Shown piece after piece: positions 44,332 to 55,904 of a DNA stretch of 64,000 bases. Below the pieces are notes generated by a model that was not told the origin of the DNA, ran no database searches, and worked only from the letters and a program-made list of their open reading frames with translations. Positions within the stretch are counted from its first letter, which is position 1; each line of letters begins with the position of its first letter. Source of the stretch: Anniella stebbinsi. Lineage: Eukaryota > Chordata > Lepidosauria > Squamata > Anniellidae. The position numbers and the translations under genes were made by a program. The stretch is from assembly GCA_029215795.1 (NCBI GenBank), contig JARDYH010000001.1, positions 191,711,654-191,775,653 on the forward strand. The letters run 5' to 3'.

Positions 44332-44865
44332 ATGCCAGAGAAGCAGGTTGGGAAGAAATCTCCCGTGAAGGGCTCTATCTCGCAAATTACAGAGCCAGCT
44401 GCAATTCCAAAGATGGCCAGAGGAGGGCAGCCAGACCCAATGGATGAATTAAAGGCTGATATAAAAAACATGCTGATTGGTTTAGAAGAACGCTTGGCGA
44501 AGCGCATTTCAGATACGCAGACGGAGCTTATGATGGGACTAAAGCAAGTGGTGATGGATGTTGGAGTGCTCCAGGCAGATACTAGAGTCTTGGCGGGAGT
44601 TTGTAAGAAACAGGAAGACCAGCTTTCTCAACATGAACTACACCTTATTGCTATGGAGGATCGGGATAGACGGGCAAATATTCGTATAAGAAAATATCCA
44701 GAACAAGAAGGAGAGTCTTTAAAAGATCTAAGAGATACAATTTTGACATGGATAAGAGTACAACTTCCAGATGAGTCTTGGGCTGAAAATGGAGAGGAAA
44801 GAATTAATGGATGTATGGAGAGTTGTAAAAGGGCAAGAAAGAAAATATACTTTTTACTCACCTAG
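44332..44865 (+). pseudogene. L1 ORF1, truncated by deletion
   Basis: ORF1 makes the RNA-binding chaperone of the L1 particle. The ATG at 44332 opens a frame with a basic start, an acidic coiled-coil-like stretch (about residues 40-105, with E-E-R-L-A-K-R-I and L-M-M-G-L-K-Q-V-V) and the first strand of the RNA-recognition part (E-D-R-D-R-R-A-N-I-R-I-R). After about residue 150 (Q-L-P-D-E-S-W-A-E) the normal protein is lost: the text from about 44790 is ORF2 read in the wrong frame, up to the stop at 44863-44865. The end of the RRM and the C-terminal domain are missing. Confidence 0.85.
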
Positions 44866-47800
44866 ATTTAAGAGCTACTCAAGGATTGATTATATTTTTA
44901 TATCAAAGAATATGGTACCTAAATTAACAGATTGTGATATTGGAGTAATTAAGATCACAGACCATGCACTAATGATGATGGATATCAAGATAAAGAAGGA
45001 TTATAAACAAGCAAAGAGATGGAGACTGGATGGAAGAATTTTTAAAAATAAAAACATAGTGGATAAATTAAAAAAGGAAGTGCAGGAAATATGGCAGATA
45101 AATGAAAAAGGAGTTAACTCGCAAGGATTATTATGGGATACGATGAAAGCAGTAATAAGAGGGATCTGTATCAGAGAAATGTCCACACTTAAAAAGCAAC
45201 AGGAAGTACTTAATAAAAAGGCTGAAGAAGAGATAAGGAGTTTAGAGGAGAGATTGAGACAGTCAAAAGATAAGCGGTTATATGCCCTAATTCAGGCTAA
45301 AAAAAAGGAATTGGAGAAAGAAGAAATAGAACAGGTTCAAAAGAATTTATTATATTTAAAGAGAGACTTTTTTGAATATAGTAATAGAAATTCCAGGTTG
45401 CTGGCTAGATCCACGCAGTCAGAGAAGGCTAAGAATATGATAGGGACAATAAGAGATAAGTTAGGGAACAGATGTAATGTAATGAAAGATAAATTAAATA
45501 TTTTCCAGGAATTTTATAAAGATTTATATACATCAGAGGCGCTTTCACAAGAAAAGATTCGGGAATATGTAGAAAGGAATTGGAAAATAAGACTGGATGA
45601 TCAAGATAGGGAGTGTATGGAAGCCTTGGTTACTGATAAAGAAATTGAGGGAATTATTGGAAAACTAAAAGGAGGTAAGTCTCCGGGGATTGATGGTTTG
45701 GGGCTGGAATTTTATAAAATATTTAAAGATATTTTAATACCTAGATTAAAAAAATTATTTAATAATATAATAGAAGGAGGAATGACCCCGCCATCGTGGG
45801 ACCAGTCCCTGATTGTTTTAATACAGAAGCCAGGTAAGGATTTGACAGATCCAGCGTCTTATAGGCCAATATCTTTAATAAATCAGGATGCAAAAATATT
45901 TTCAGCAATTATGGCTAAAAGAATGGGCACATTTATATTTAAATATATTAAAAATGATCAATGCGGATTTATTTCAGGTAGGAAAATGCCGAATTTAATT
46001 GGGAGAGTTATAAATATAATAAATATTATTAAAAAAAGGAACTTAAAAGCAGGATTATTAGCATTAGATATTTTCAAAGCCTTTGATTGCGTGGAATGGC
46101 CAGCGTTAAAAATAATTTTAAAAACATTTGGGTTTGGACATAAATTTATGGGAGTGATTAATCAGATGTATAAAAATAATAAAGCGGAAATAATGGTTAA
46201 TGATGGGTTAACGCAACAAATAATACTAGCTCGAGGAACTAGGCAAGGATGTCCACTTTCACCGATTTTATTTGCAATAGTTATAGAAATTTTAGCAAAT
46301 GTAATAACGGAAGATGAAAGATTAAAGGGGATAGGAAGAAAATATAAGATTAAAGTAAATATGTTTGCGGATGATACGTTATTGACAATAGAAGATCCCC
46401 TAGAAAGTGGGGAGATGATTCAGAAACATTTGAGAGAATTTGGGGAAATTACAGGATTACAAGTTAACTGGGGGAAGTCAGAAATGATGTTGTATAACTA
46501 TAATAAGGAAGAGATGGAGAAATGTAAAGCTAAGTTAGGATTAAGACATAAAAATATAATAAGATATTTAGGAGTTAATATAGATAAAGAATTAGAAAGA
46601 ATAGAGGAACTTAATTTTGTAAGCTTAAGAAAAGAGGTAGGGGAGAAATTACAGACTTATAGAAAATTAAAACATTCTTGGTTTGGTAGAATAGCGGTTA
46701 TTAAAATGAAGATATTACCTAAGGTTAATTTTTTGTTTAGAATGCTACCTATTAGAATTTCAGTAGATGAGATCAAAAATTGGCAAAATATGATTAATGC
46801 ATATTGTAATGGGGATAAAAGAGCTAGGATAAACAAGGGGTTATGGTATAAGACTCAAAAGAAAGGAGGTTTAGGACTTCCTAATATTAAGAATTATTAT
46901 ATTGCTAATCAGTTAAGATATGCTATTTATGCTATTTTAGGGGAACAAGACTTGGAATGGTTGGAATCGCAAACAGTAGAGATAGAATGTAAACTGCGGA
47001 ATATATTTTTTAATAAAATGCAGAAGAAAGAATGGAAGGTGCTGGACAACCCATTATTAGAAAATATATTATCGATATGGGAGAAGTATAGGGGGAAGTT
47101 GATACCAGGGGATTCTCCGCTTGCCCCAGTGGTAGTAGTGGGAAACTTCCCAAGAGCATTAAAATCAGAGATAGAAGTGAGACTGAAAGAACAAGATATT
47201 CTAAAGCTAAGGAATTGGATGGGAAAGATGAAGGATAGTGAGCATATTAAAGATTTGTTTAAAGGACAAAAGATAGCGTGGTTCAAGTGTTTGCAACTGG
47301 TAAAATGGACAGAGGAATGGAGGATGAAAAATAAGAAATGTAGAAACAATACCAGATTTGAAGATTTAATTGAACAAATAGGGAAAAAAGATGGAGCCAG
47401 AGCTAAGAAAGGACTCACTAGCGAGATATATAAAATTTTAATAGAGGAGGAATCTCAGGACTCACTTAAGGTTATAAAAGAGGTATGGGAAGAAGATCTA
47501 AAGGAAAAAATCAATGAAGATAATTGGGGGAGGATATGGAATGTAAGAATGTTGAAATTATTGTCGATCAGAATTAAGGAGAACTATTATAAGATAGTTT
47601 GGAGATGGTATCTAACACCTGTAAGATTTCACCAGATTGATAAAAAAGTGTCCAAGAACTGTTGGAGGGGATGTCAGGAGGTTGGGACCTATTTTCATAT
47701 GTGGTGGAGCTGTGAACAAGTACAAAAATTCTGGGAAAGGGTTTTTAAAGAAATAAGTGATATAATTGGAAGTAAATTGGGATTAAACCCGAAGTTAGCT

Positions 47801-48118
47801 CTACTAGCAATATGGGATAGTGGGAACAAGCATATAATTAACAGAGAATTGGTAAACAACCTCCTGGCACCCGTCAGAATAATGATTGCTAGAAATTGGA
47901 AAGGGCAACGAAGTTATAAAATAGAAGATTGGTATAAAGAAATTTGGGATATAGCATTGAATGATATGTTGACATGTAAAATGAAAATAATGAGGGGAAT
48001 GTCCAGTAAGAGTGATTTTGGAGATATATGGACTCCCTTTTTGGAATATGTTTTAAGATCGGGAAAGGGACAGTCGCCTTCAAAAGAATCATTAAAATTC
48101 TGGAAGGATGATGGATGA
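44771..48118 (+). pseudogene. L1 ORF2, missing most of the endonuclease
   Basis: The open frame runs 1115 codons without a stop. Real ORF2 text begins near 44795, after the deletion; any start at 44771 is an accident of the join. Residues about 35-75 keep only the last endonuclease motifs (S-R-I-D-Y-I-F, then D-H-A-L). RT follows: P-G-I-D-G-L near 305, R-P-I-S-L-I-N near 367, L-D-I-F-K-A-F-D near 435, G-C-P-L-S-P near 493 and the catalytic F-A-D-D at about 532-535. The C-terminal cysteine cluster (C-W-R-G-C, H-M-W-W-S-C) lies near 963. With the nuclease lost, target nicking is not possible, though the RT part seems intact. Confidence 0.9.
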
Positions 48119-48263
48119 ATGTGAGTAGGTCTCGGGGGGGGGTGCACGGGGTAGTTGAGGGAGTTAGTTTGTTTATATATTATTATGTGTATGTTTGTTT
48201 TGTTTTGTTGAAAAACTAATAAAAATTATACAATAATAATAAAAAAAAGATAAACTGAAAGCA

Positions 48264-48963
48264 AATAAATCACCGGCCCAGATGGTATTGATCATAGAGT
48301 TCTCAAAGAACTCAAATATAAAACAGCTGATCTTCTAACCAAAATATGCAACATATCAGCAAGAGGACTAGAAGATGTCCAATGTAACACCAATTTTAAA
48401 AAAGGGGTCCGGGGAGTATGGGAATTACATACTTAACTTCTGTTTCAGATAAATTGGTTGAAATAATTATTAAAGATAAAACGAATAAGCGCATAGAAGG
48501 ACAAACCCTGCTGAAAAAGAATTAACATTGCTTCCTCAAAGTAAGATCAAAGAACTCTAAAACATGTAAGCAGGTGTGATCTGGTAGACATTGTTTACGT
48601 GGATTACAAAAGGTTTTGACAAGGTCCCTCATCAAAGACTCCTGAGTAAACTTAGCAGTAATGGAATAACAGGATCAGTAACTGGTTAAAGAACAGAAAG
48701 CAGAGAGTAGGAATAAATGGTAAATTCTCCCAATGAAGAGAAGTAAATATTGGGCTCGCACAGGGATCTGTATTAGGGACAATGTTTTGCAACTTTTTCA
48801 AAAATGATCTGGAATTAGGAATGAGCAGTGAAGTGGCCAAGTTTGTCGATGACCAAATTATTTAGAGTGGTTAAAACAAAAAGGGATTGTGAGGAGCTTC
48901 AAAAGAATCTCTCCAAACTGAGAGAAGGGGCATCCAAAAGGCAAACGCGGTTCAATGTAAGTA
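48264..48963 (+). pseudogene. CR1-like LINE, piece 4: reverse transcriptase
   Basis: Directly after the L1, the frame for D-G-I-D-H-R-V-L-K-E-L resumes, the first RT motif of CR1 ORF2. Frameshifts follow. V-D-I-V-Y-V-D-Y near 48580 is the A motif region and F-V-D-D...T-K-L-F-R-V near 48840 is the decayed catalytic box. The last 10 bases are the left copy of the duplication around the next insertion. Confidence 0.8.
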
Positions 48964-49438
48964 GCATTGGGCCAAAAATCTGCCTGGACCTGCGAGAGAA
49001 GCAGATGCCCCATTAACGCAGATGGGGAAAATATGCAATTGGGGAAATTGTGTTTCCCTCTCTCCCCACCTGCGCCAATCGTGGCCTTAAAGAACTTCTT
49101 AATGCAAGGTTCTGAAGGCCTTTAAGGCCCCCATTGGCAGAGGGGGGGGAGAGAAACACTATTTCCCCAAGGCTAGGTGGCCACCTTTAGAATGGAGGGG
49201 GAAAACACGGGCTTTCCTCAGCCTTGTAGAAATCAATTGGCATGGGGAGAGGCAAAGTTCGTTTTCCAGAGCCTCTGGAAAGTGCACAATTCTCCCAGCA
49301 TACCATTAGCATGGTATGCTACTTTGCCAACAGCTTAGGAGGCTCACGTAGCCACCTGAGTGCTTGGCAAACCCGGATACTTGGAGCAGGGCTGGGCGAA
49401 CTTGAGGGCCGGGGCCCTTGCGAGTTCTCTAAAGCCTA
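48964..49438. mobile_element. 475-bp insertion of unknown type
   Basis: AATGTAAGTA stands at 48954-48963 and 49439-49448. The related CR1 piece at 29170-29560 is continuous across this site, so the 475 bp are an insertion. The inside is GC-richer, with an inverted GCATACCATTAGCATGGTATGC hairpin near 49297 and CCAGAGCCTCTGGAAAG, which also occurs, in similar form, in the MITE at 994-1404. No clear inverted ends are seen. It could be a DNA element with an 8-bp duplication extended by chance, or a SINE-like unit. Confidence 0.65.
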
Positions 49439-49768
49439 AATGTAAGTAAATATAAAGTGTTGCACATTGGGGTAAAAAAGTCAAACGTCAAAAGTTGAGC
49501 TAGCGATGACCGACCAAGAAAAAGATCTTGGGGTTATGGTGGAAAGCTTGATGAAAATGTCAACTGTGTGTGTGGCTGTTGTAAAAAGGCAATCTCCACA
49601 ATTAGAAAAAGGAATTGAGAATAAAATAGCCAATATCCTAATGTGTTTATACAACTGTATGATATGACCACACTTGGAATACTGTGTACAGGAATACTGT
49701 GTACAGTTCTGATCACCATACCTAACAAAAGATATTGTAGAGCTGGAAAAAGTGCAGGAAAGGGCTAG
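49439..49768 (+). pseudogene. CR1-like LINE, piece 5: ORF2 C-terminal part
   Basis: AAGTGTTGCACATTGGGG continues the text that stopped at 48953. Then GACCAAGAAAAAGATCTTGG, TGTGTGGCTGTTGTAAAAAGG and CAGTTCTGATCACCATACC follow the usual CR1 C-terminal order. Stops are frequent. The piece ends at GCAGGAAAGGGC, where the next element entered. Confidence 0.8.
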
Positions 49769-50727
49769 AGATGTAAAATTTCCAGAACTTTTGAAGCCAT
49801 GGGAAAAAATGTTTCTCCGGGGGGGGGGGGGGGGGGTTAGGGAAAAATGGAAAATTTTAGAAAAAATGAAAAAAAAAATGCAATATTAGCACTTTTTACA
49901 GATTGAAGGTCACTTTGTTACTTTAGGAACATAAAATGTAATTAGGTACAAGTTGGTTTGGCATAAAATTATTACATTTGGTATATTAAAAGTACAGTGT
50001 ATTCAAACAACCACTACAAATTGAATTTACTTTTTAAAAAAATTACTTTTTTTATAACAAATGGAGCTACAACCTCCTGAACAGAAACGAACACCTGAAT
50101 TGTAAGAAACCTCTTTCGTTTTGCCAGTTTATGAGGAGCAGGCAAAAAAATAAAATAAAATAAAAAAACAGCAGAAGAAACCATCAACATTAGTAACAAA
50201 GAAAATTATTTATGTCTCCGCTAGTCCTCCACAGTGTCAAGAAGATATAAAGCACCCATTCCCATAAAAAGAACTGAGAAAAAAGGGGGACCAAGATTCA
50301 AATGAACATGCATGAAATTTAATCCGACTCATTTTCTGAGCCATAGCTATCACTATCGGTTTCAGTCACTGCTTCAATGGCAGTGCCCCCTAGAGGAAAA
50401 AATGCATCCTGCTCTTGCATTTGAGGGTTGTAGTCTCAGTTTGCAACCTAAGGCTTGCTTGTCCTCGGTGCACAGAAATTGTAATAATCTGATACTGTAC
50501 ATAGTTTTTAGAAATCATTTGGAGAAGTAAATATATAAACACCTTGTCTTAAACATTTTATTCATCATGCTAAAATAAAACATTCCATAATCCATTTTTT
50601 TCTTCATTTCCCCCCCCCTCCCAATTTTTCAGGGGAAAAAAAACAAAAAAGACTTTGGAAAAAAAGGGGAAATCTGGTTTTTTCCCAGATTTTCCTGTTT
50701 TTTTTCCAGGCCTTCACATCTCTAAAG
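49769..50727. mobile_element. hAT-like insertion with TAGAGATGT ends
   Basis: The insertion starts TAGAGATGT and ends ACATCTCTA, an exact 9-bp inverted repeat. A second, uninterrupted copy of the same CR1 text at about 50965-50990 (GCAGAAAAGGGCAACTAAAA) shows the empty site. The flanks GAAAGGGC and AAAGAC fit a decayed duplication of 7-8 bp. The inside is AT-rich with runs of A, T and G; GGAAAAAA and TTTTTTCC blocks mirror each other near both ends. No transposase frame. Confidence 0.7.
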
Positions 50728-51530
50728 ACAACTAAACTGATCAAAGGGCTGGAGTATCTCCCCTATGAGGAAAGGTTACAATCTCTGGGACTGTTTAGCT
50801 TAGAAAAAAGGAGGACAAGGGGAGACATGATAGAGGTGTACAAAATTATACATGGGGTGGAGAATGCAGATAGAGAGAGATTTTTTTCTCCCTATCTCAA
50901 AATATTAGAACCTGGGGTCATCCCATGAAGCTGTTTGTGGAAATATTCAGGGCAGAATTGGAAAAAGGGCAGAAAAGGGCAACTAAAACGTTCAGTTGGC
51001 CAGAGCATCTCCCCTATGAGGAAAGGTTACAACAGCTAGGATTGTTCAGCTTGGGGAAAAATGAGGCTAAGGAGAGACATCATAGAGTTGTACAAAATTA
51101 TGCATGGTGAGGAGACTGTGGACAAAGAAACATTTTCTCTTTCTCCCATAATACTAGGACCCAAATGGGGTCATCCCATGAAACTGATTGGTGGGAGATT
51201 TAGGACAGATAAAAGAACATAGTTAACTATGGAATTCATTACCACAAGATGTAGTGATGGCCACCAATTTGGATGGCTTTAAAAGGAGTTTGTGAAATTA
51301 CTGGAGGAGGCCGTTATTAATGGCTACTAGTCCTGTTGGCTAGCTGCTATACCCAGAATCAGAGGCAGTAAACCTATGAACACCATTTGCTGGGGAACAT
51401 TGTTGCACTCGCGTCCTGCTAGTGGATTCCTGGTCAACAGCTGGTTGGCCACAGTTTGACCCAAATGCTAGACTAAATGTACTTTTGGTCTGATCCAGCA
51501 TGGGTCTTCTTATGTTTTATTTATGAGCCT
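50728..51530 (+). pseudogene. CR1-like LINE, piece 6: ORF2 end and 3' end, partly duplicated
   Basis: GAGTATCTCCCCTATGAGGA begins the last ORF2 segment, whose protein text is L-x-S-L-G-L-F-S-L-E-K-R-R...G-D-M-I-E-V-Y-K-I. The segment occurs twice about 250 bp apart (CTATGAGG at 50763 and 51013). After the second copy come AGTGATGGCCACCAATTTGG and the CR1 3' end GGTCTGATCCAGCATGGGTC-TTCTTATG near 51500-51520. The 3' end matches the copy at 53370-53695. Confidence 0.82.
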
Positions 51531-52379
51531 GCTTTAGATAGGTTATCCACCTACTCATCTCCAAGACACATATTAGAAACACTTGAAAACCATAACTAAT
51601 TTAGATAGTTTCACACTGTTTTAGTGCAGAATAGGTCGATTTTTTTTTTATTCCATGAAATCCAGCCTGTGGGCTGACCAGAGAAGTTCCTTATGGGTTG
51701 TGTGTGTGATGGGGCTGTAGAAGTCTTGCCCAATTTGCAGCCTTAATTTTCTTCTGTTCCTCTACAGTAGGAAAATTTAGTTTTCACAGTCATGTATTAG
51801 GGAAGAATATTTATAAAGGAAAATGTACGCCAAGTAGTCTAATCAGGACTTTTAAACAAAGCTTCAGCTATACACCACTGTTGGGCTAACACACTTCATT
51901 TGTTTGGCATTTCGTCTAGCAAATATCAATACAGAGCAGTCAAAGTTTTATTCTCTAATGAATCAGACATCTGGCAGTCTTTGCATCTTATCCAGAGCAT
52001 TTCAACCTGACATATCATTAATAAAGATTAATTTTGCTGCCAACAAAATGTATGAAAACTATTCTATGCCTAACAATGAAGGGGAGTCTTCCATTTTTCC
52101 CATTTTCAAAATGATATTTGAGGAAGATCATTGTCAAGAATTTGAACTACTAATGCCCTCTGGTTTGGAACATGCAGTGGCAATTGTCAAAGTTGCTTTG
52201 AATTAGGACTATGTTTTGATTGCTCAACTTTTTCTATTCTAGATAACGGCTATAAAAACATATAAACAAAGCAGCTAGATAAATGGTACTAAAACGATGA
52301 CATTTCAATAAATACAATTTAGTATTACCTATTTGGAATACCTCTTCTGAGTTATATTGGCTCTTTTAACAGGAGATAT
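51531..52379. other. Unassigned sequence
   Basis: No supported gene. An open frame of 100 codons at 51904-52206 has no motif that I recognise and no splice or promoter context, so I do not call it. Confidence 0.4.
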
Positions 52380-52561
52380 TACCCTATTTCTTCGATTCTA
52401 AGACTCACTTTTTTCCATATAAACATCTCTAAAAACAGGGTGTGTCTTAGAATCGATGGCAATTTTCCCACACTTAGAATCAAGGCTTTTTTCTGTTGGT
52501 GGTACTGAAATTAAGGTGCATCTTACAATTGATGGTGTCTTAGAATCGAAGAAATACGGTA
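52380..52561. mobile_element. MITE with 25-bp inverted ends
   Basis: TACCCTATTTCTTCGATTCT-AAGAC at the left pairs with GTCTTAGAATCGAAGAAATA-CGGTA at the right, with one mismatch in 25. The inside repeats the same words (TCTTAGAATCGATGGC, ACTTAGAATCAAGGC, TCTTACAATTGATGG), so the element is largely built of one motif in both directions. It is 182 bp with no coding capacity. The duplication is not clear. Confidence 0.8.
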
Positions 52562-53369
52562 TTCAACACAGAGAAGATAAAATAGCATGTTTTTCAAGAT
52601 TTGTTTTTATAATATGTTATCCTTAAATATAGTTCCTTAACTTCCTACCAAAGATCTTTAGACTGCACAACTGAAAGAATAAGAGGCATAGAGAAGTGTT
52701 TCAAATATTTCAGCAGCTTAGTCTATTTTAGCAGCTAAGTATATTTAACACAGCGTACAGCCCTATGTGCTATGTTAAATATGTAGCATGCAGCTGATCT
52801 TTATTTTTTCATTTAGAAAGTGGCTTTTCCATTCTTTTTTAAGCCCCTGCACATGTGTATGTGTATATTCCTGCAAATTTAAGTAGAAAATGTGGCTGGG
52901 TGAGAAGATTTAATCTTCCCCTACCTGCATGTTGTGGTCTCAATCTGGATTGGGGCCCACACTCTTGCATGGAGGTAAAGAAATGAGAATCAACCGTAGG
53001 CTAAGTATTTCATATAGCATATAGTTTAGCCCTAAATCAGCTTGTATAATGGAAAGGAAGGCACACTTTGGACAGCAAACTTGGAGGACCTATGTAAGGA
53101 GGGACAACTGCTTATGAATTCTACAGCAGCCTTCCAACAGAATGCTCACCCCAACAACACCCATCAATCCCAGGAAGCACTGTGGAAAGCTACAGTGTAA
53201 ACACAGTGGAAAGAAAATAACATAGATACTGGAAGAACTGGCAATAAGCTACCTAGAGAAGTTAATCAACCACTGTATTCTAGATACATGGAAAACAGGA
53301 ACAGAAGCGTTCCCCCGAGAGAATGCATCCTTGACAATTTCTATATCTTACAGTACATATTTGTTAATG
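52562..53369. other. Unassigned sequence
   Basis: No supported feature. Confidence 0.4.
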
Positions 53370-53695
53370 AAACTGTTCGGTGGGAGATTCAGGACAGATA
53401 AAGGAAGTACTTCTTCACACAGCACATAGTTAAACTATAAAATTCACTACCACAAGTTGTAGTGATGGCCACCAATTTGGATGGCTTTAAAGGGGGATTA
53501 GATAAATTCCTGGAGGAGAACGTTAACAATGACTATGTGCTATCTCCAGTATCAGAGGCAGTAAGCCTATATAGACCACTTGCTGGGGGATATGGGTCTT
53601 GCACGTTGGTCCCTGGTCGACAGCTGGTTGGCCACTATGTGAACAGAGTGCTGGACTAGATGGACCCTTGGTTTGATGCAGCATGGCTCTTATGT
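53370..53695 (+). mobile_element. CR1-like 3' end, 5'-truncated
   Basis: CGGTGGGAGATTCAGGACAG, AGTGATGGCCACCAATTTGG-ATGGCTTTAAA, then GGACTAGATGGACCCTTGGT and CAGCATGGCTCTTATGTTC repeat the last 300 bases of the CR1-like LINE ending at 51530. One short frame is open (53462-53659), but it is only the C-terminal tail of ORF2 and beyond. Confidence 0.8.
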
Positions 53696-55070
53696 TCAAC
53701 TCTGATTGCTAGAAGTAGAATCCAAAAAACTGCAGGCTTTTAGAAGGGAAAATCCAAAGAAGAATTCAGATACTGAGGTAAATGTAGGAGGACTTGCATG
53801 GATACGTGGTCATCTTTAGATCTCAGCTAATCTGTGTGTTTACTATACAGTATTATAACTTAATTCTCTATAAGCATGGTGGGAAAAAGAAGAGATGATA
53901 GGAATAATGTAGAATAATTTGTGATCTGGCAATTAATAGTAATCAAATACATCTTACGGAGATTGATACTTGATGATTATTTACTTCCAGTCCATCATTC
54001 ATTAATGAAGCACAAAACAGACGAAATAAAGTAAATTCTGACAGTTGCAGAGCACACTCCAATACCATATTACGGAACAATTAAAGCTGGAATAACTTGC
54101 AAAGCAATTCCAATCTAGGCAAACCAGTTGAGCCGCGGCCTTTCAGTAGTGAGAAAACACCTCGTTACATATAGTGATGAATTATTACTTCTGCCTGGTT
54201 ATTTAGTACTTAATCCTGTATTCATTTTTCAGCAATAGCTCATAACATATTCTCTTCGAGAAAAACAATAAATGCAGAACTAATGTTGGAAAATTTCTAC
54301 ATTGCTTAAAGTACAAAACCTTCCATACTGTTAAAATACTAATTAGTATCATATTTCAAGCATTTACCATTCATATTTTATACAGAACTGTTAGTTCAAC
54401 AAGAAAAATGAAACCAGCATTCTATTTTTCTCCTCTAAACTTCCTGCTTATGCTTAATAATAATTTTATTTTTTTTGTCAGTTTATAACAATCATTGGCT
54501 ACTTTAACATTTATTCTCATAATAAAAATAAGTGCCTACTTCTACTGCCTCTTAAAAAGGCATTGTCTTCTACAACTGCCTTTAATATGAGTCACTCTGA
54601 TGTTATCTATAAACTTCCTTAAATTACCCTTAAAAAGTACCATGAGTGTCAGGTTTGATCTATCTAAAATGAAAAGCTGTCTTTCTTCTTAGGTTAATTG
54701 ACAGTAAACAGGCTTGCCTGTCTATCTATCTTTGTCTAAAATTTTTCCAGCTGGATAAATCCAATCACTATTAAACTTGACAAAAGACGATGATATTATT
54801 AATGAGAGCATCTACATAATGTCAGATTTTTCTTTACAGGCACCCAGTGAGCTCCAATTAACAACATGGCTGTTATGGTTAAAATGGCTTCAGGAAAGGA
54901 GGAAGGAAAGCATATTGAATCATCTATTCACATTAATCCCCTATCAATCAATTTTGCCTCTTAAAATTTAAACTTAAATTTGTTTTTAATTATCTTCTGA
55001 AAACTGTTAGCCATTTCTCAATTACATTTCCATTCCATGTTCTTATACACAAACAACTGCTTATGAAGTT
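53696..55070. other. Unassigned AT-rich sequence
   Basis: No supported gene or element. Confidence 0.4.
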
Positions 55071-55225
55071 GCCTTATACTGAGTTGTTTTTCCAAGATCT
55101 CAAGCAGGGGAAGGTATTTCCTAGGTCTGCTTCATGAAATCCTTCTACATGGATACACCAGGAATTTAACCTGAGATCTTCGGTATCCAAAGTATATTCC
55201 TTATCACTACTCTATGGCCCCTCAC
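55071..55225 (-). mobile_element. tRNA-derived SINE
   Basis: On the minus strand the element starts at about 55225 with GAGGGGCCATAGAGTAGTGA, a decayed tRNA-like head with an A box (TAGAGTAGTGATAAGG), and has a B box GGTTAAATTCC at 55171-55161. It ends near 55071 in the complement of GTTGCCTTATACTGAGTTG, the typical 3' body of this reptile SINE. Pol III boxes are diverged from the consensus, so it is old. Confidence 0.72.
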
Positions 55226-55574
55226 ATTATATCTTCCTATAGCAAATGACCACTTCAAGTAATTTGCTGATTACTCATTGAAGTCCACTCGAAATTTGAA
55301 GGGGAAAAACTCATTCTTTTTCCAGCTTACTGTTTAAGGAAACAACCGATTCAGGCTCTGACCAAGCTATATTTAATTGTACTTCCATCCCATTGAATTC
55401 CATGTGATTTAAATGCAGTTAAGATTGGGATGGGTTGCAATTTGCTCCTGACAATATACTTGATCAAAAGATGCCATTATTGAAGTATGTTAATGATAAA
55501 GAACTTAGGTAGGCTTCAGATATCGCTTTGCAAAATCTGGTTTGTTCTGTACGTTGAATACATTCTCTATATTT

Positions 55575-55880
55575 ATGTATTTGTCATGTACCCACCTTTC
55601 TACCATGAAAAACACACTCAAAACGGCTTAAATTAAAATGTGATTAAAATGATAATATAATATATACATTAAAAGCACAGTTAAAAGCACAACAATAACA
55701 TAATAAAAACAGCACCCAACCCAACAGACCCCCTTACATGCTAATGGCCTGCTTGAATACTAACGTCTTTGCATGCCAGCAGAAGGACAAAAGAGAGGAA
55801 GCCAAACTAGTCTCCTTTGGCAGGCAGTTCCAGAGCCTGGGAGCAGCCACCAAGAAAGCCACCAAATGCTTCTGAAGGTG
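55575..55880 (-). mobile_element. L2-type or CR1-type LINE 3' end
   Basis: CTTTGGCAGGCAGTTCCAGAG-CCTGGGAGCAGC near 55817-55850 is the complement of the A-A-P-R-L-W-N type block at the end of an L2-like ORF2. The 3' UTR follows toward 55575 and ends at TTTATGTATTTGTC. Heavily diverged. Confidence 0.55.
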
Positions 55881-55904
55881 GCAGTATTTATTTATTTATC
55901 TTTT

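Larger units (their letters stand above)
43621..48248 (+). mobile_element. L1 LINE with internal deletion
   Basis: The 15-mer GATAAACTGAAAGCA stands at 43606-43620 and again at 48249-48263, so the insertion limits are exact. The element has a 5' UTR with partly repeated units, the first half of ORF1, the last part of the endonuclease, the complete RT and C-terminal part of ORF2, a short 3' UTR and an A-rich tail (AATAATAAAAAAAA). A deletion at about 44790 joins ORF1 to ORF2. It lies inside a CR1 copy, whose coding text resumes directly after it. Confidence 0.95.

Noticed and set aside
46927..47418. Minus-strand frame of 163 codons in the L1
   Set aside because: It is a shadow of ORF2 in an A-rich, stop-poor region.
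51904..52206. Open frame of 100 codons on the plus strand
   Set aside because: No motif, no relative that I recognise, and AT-rich surroundings; frames of this size occur by chance in 64 kb.
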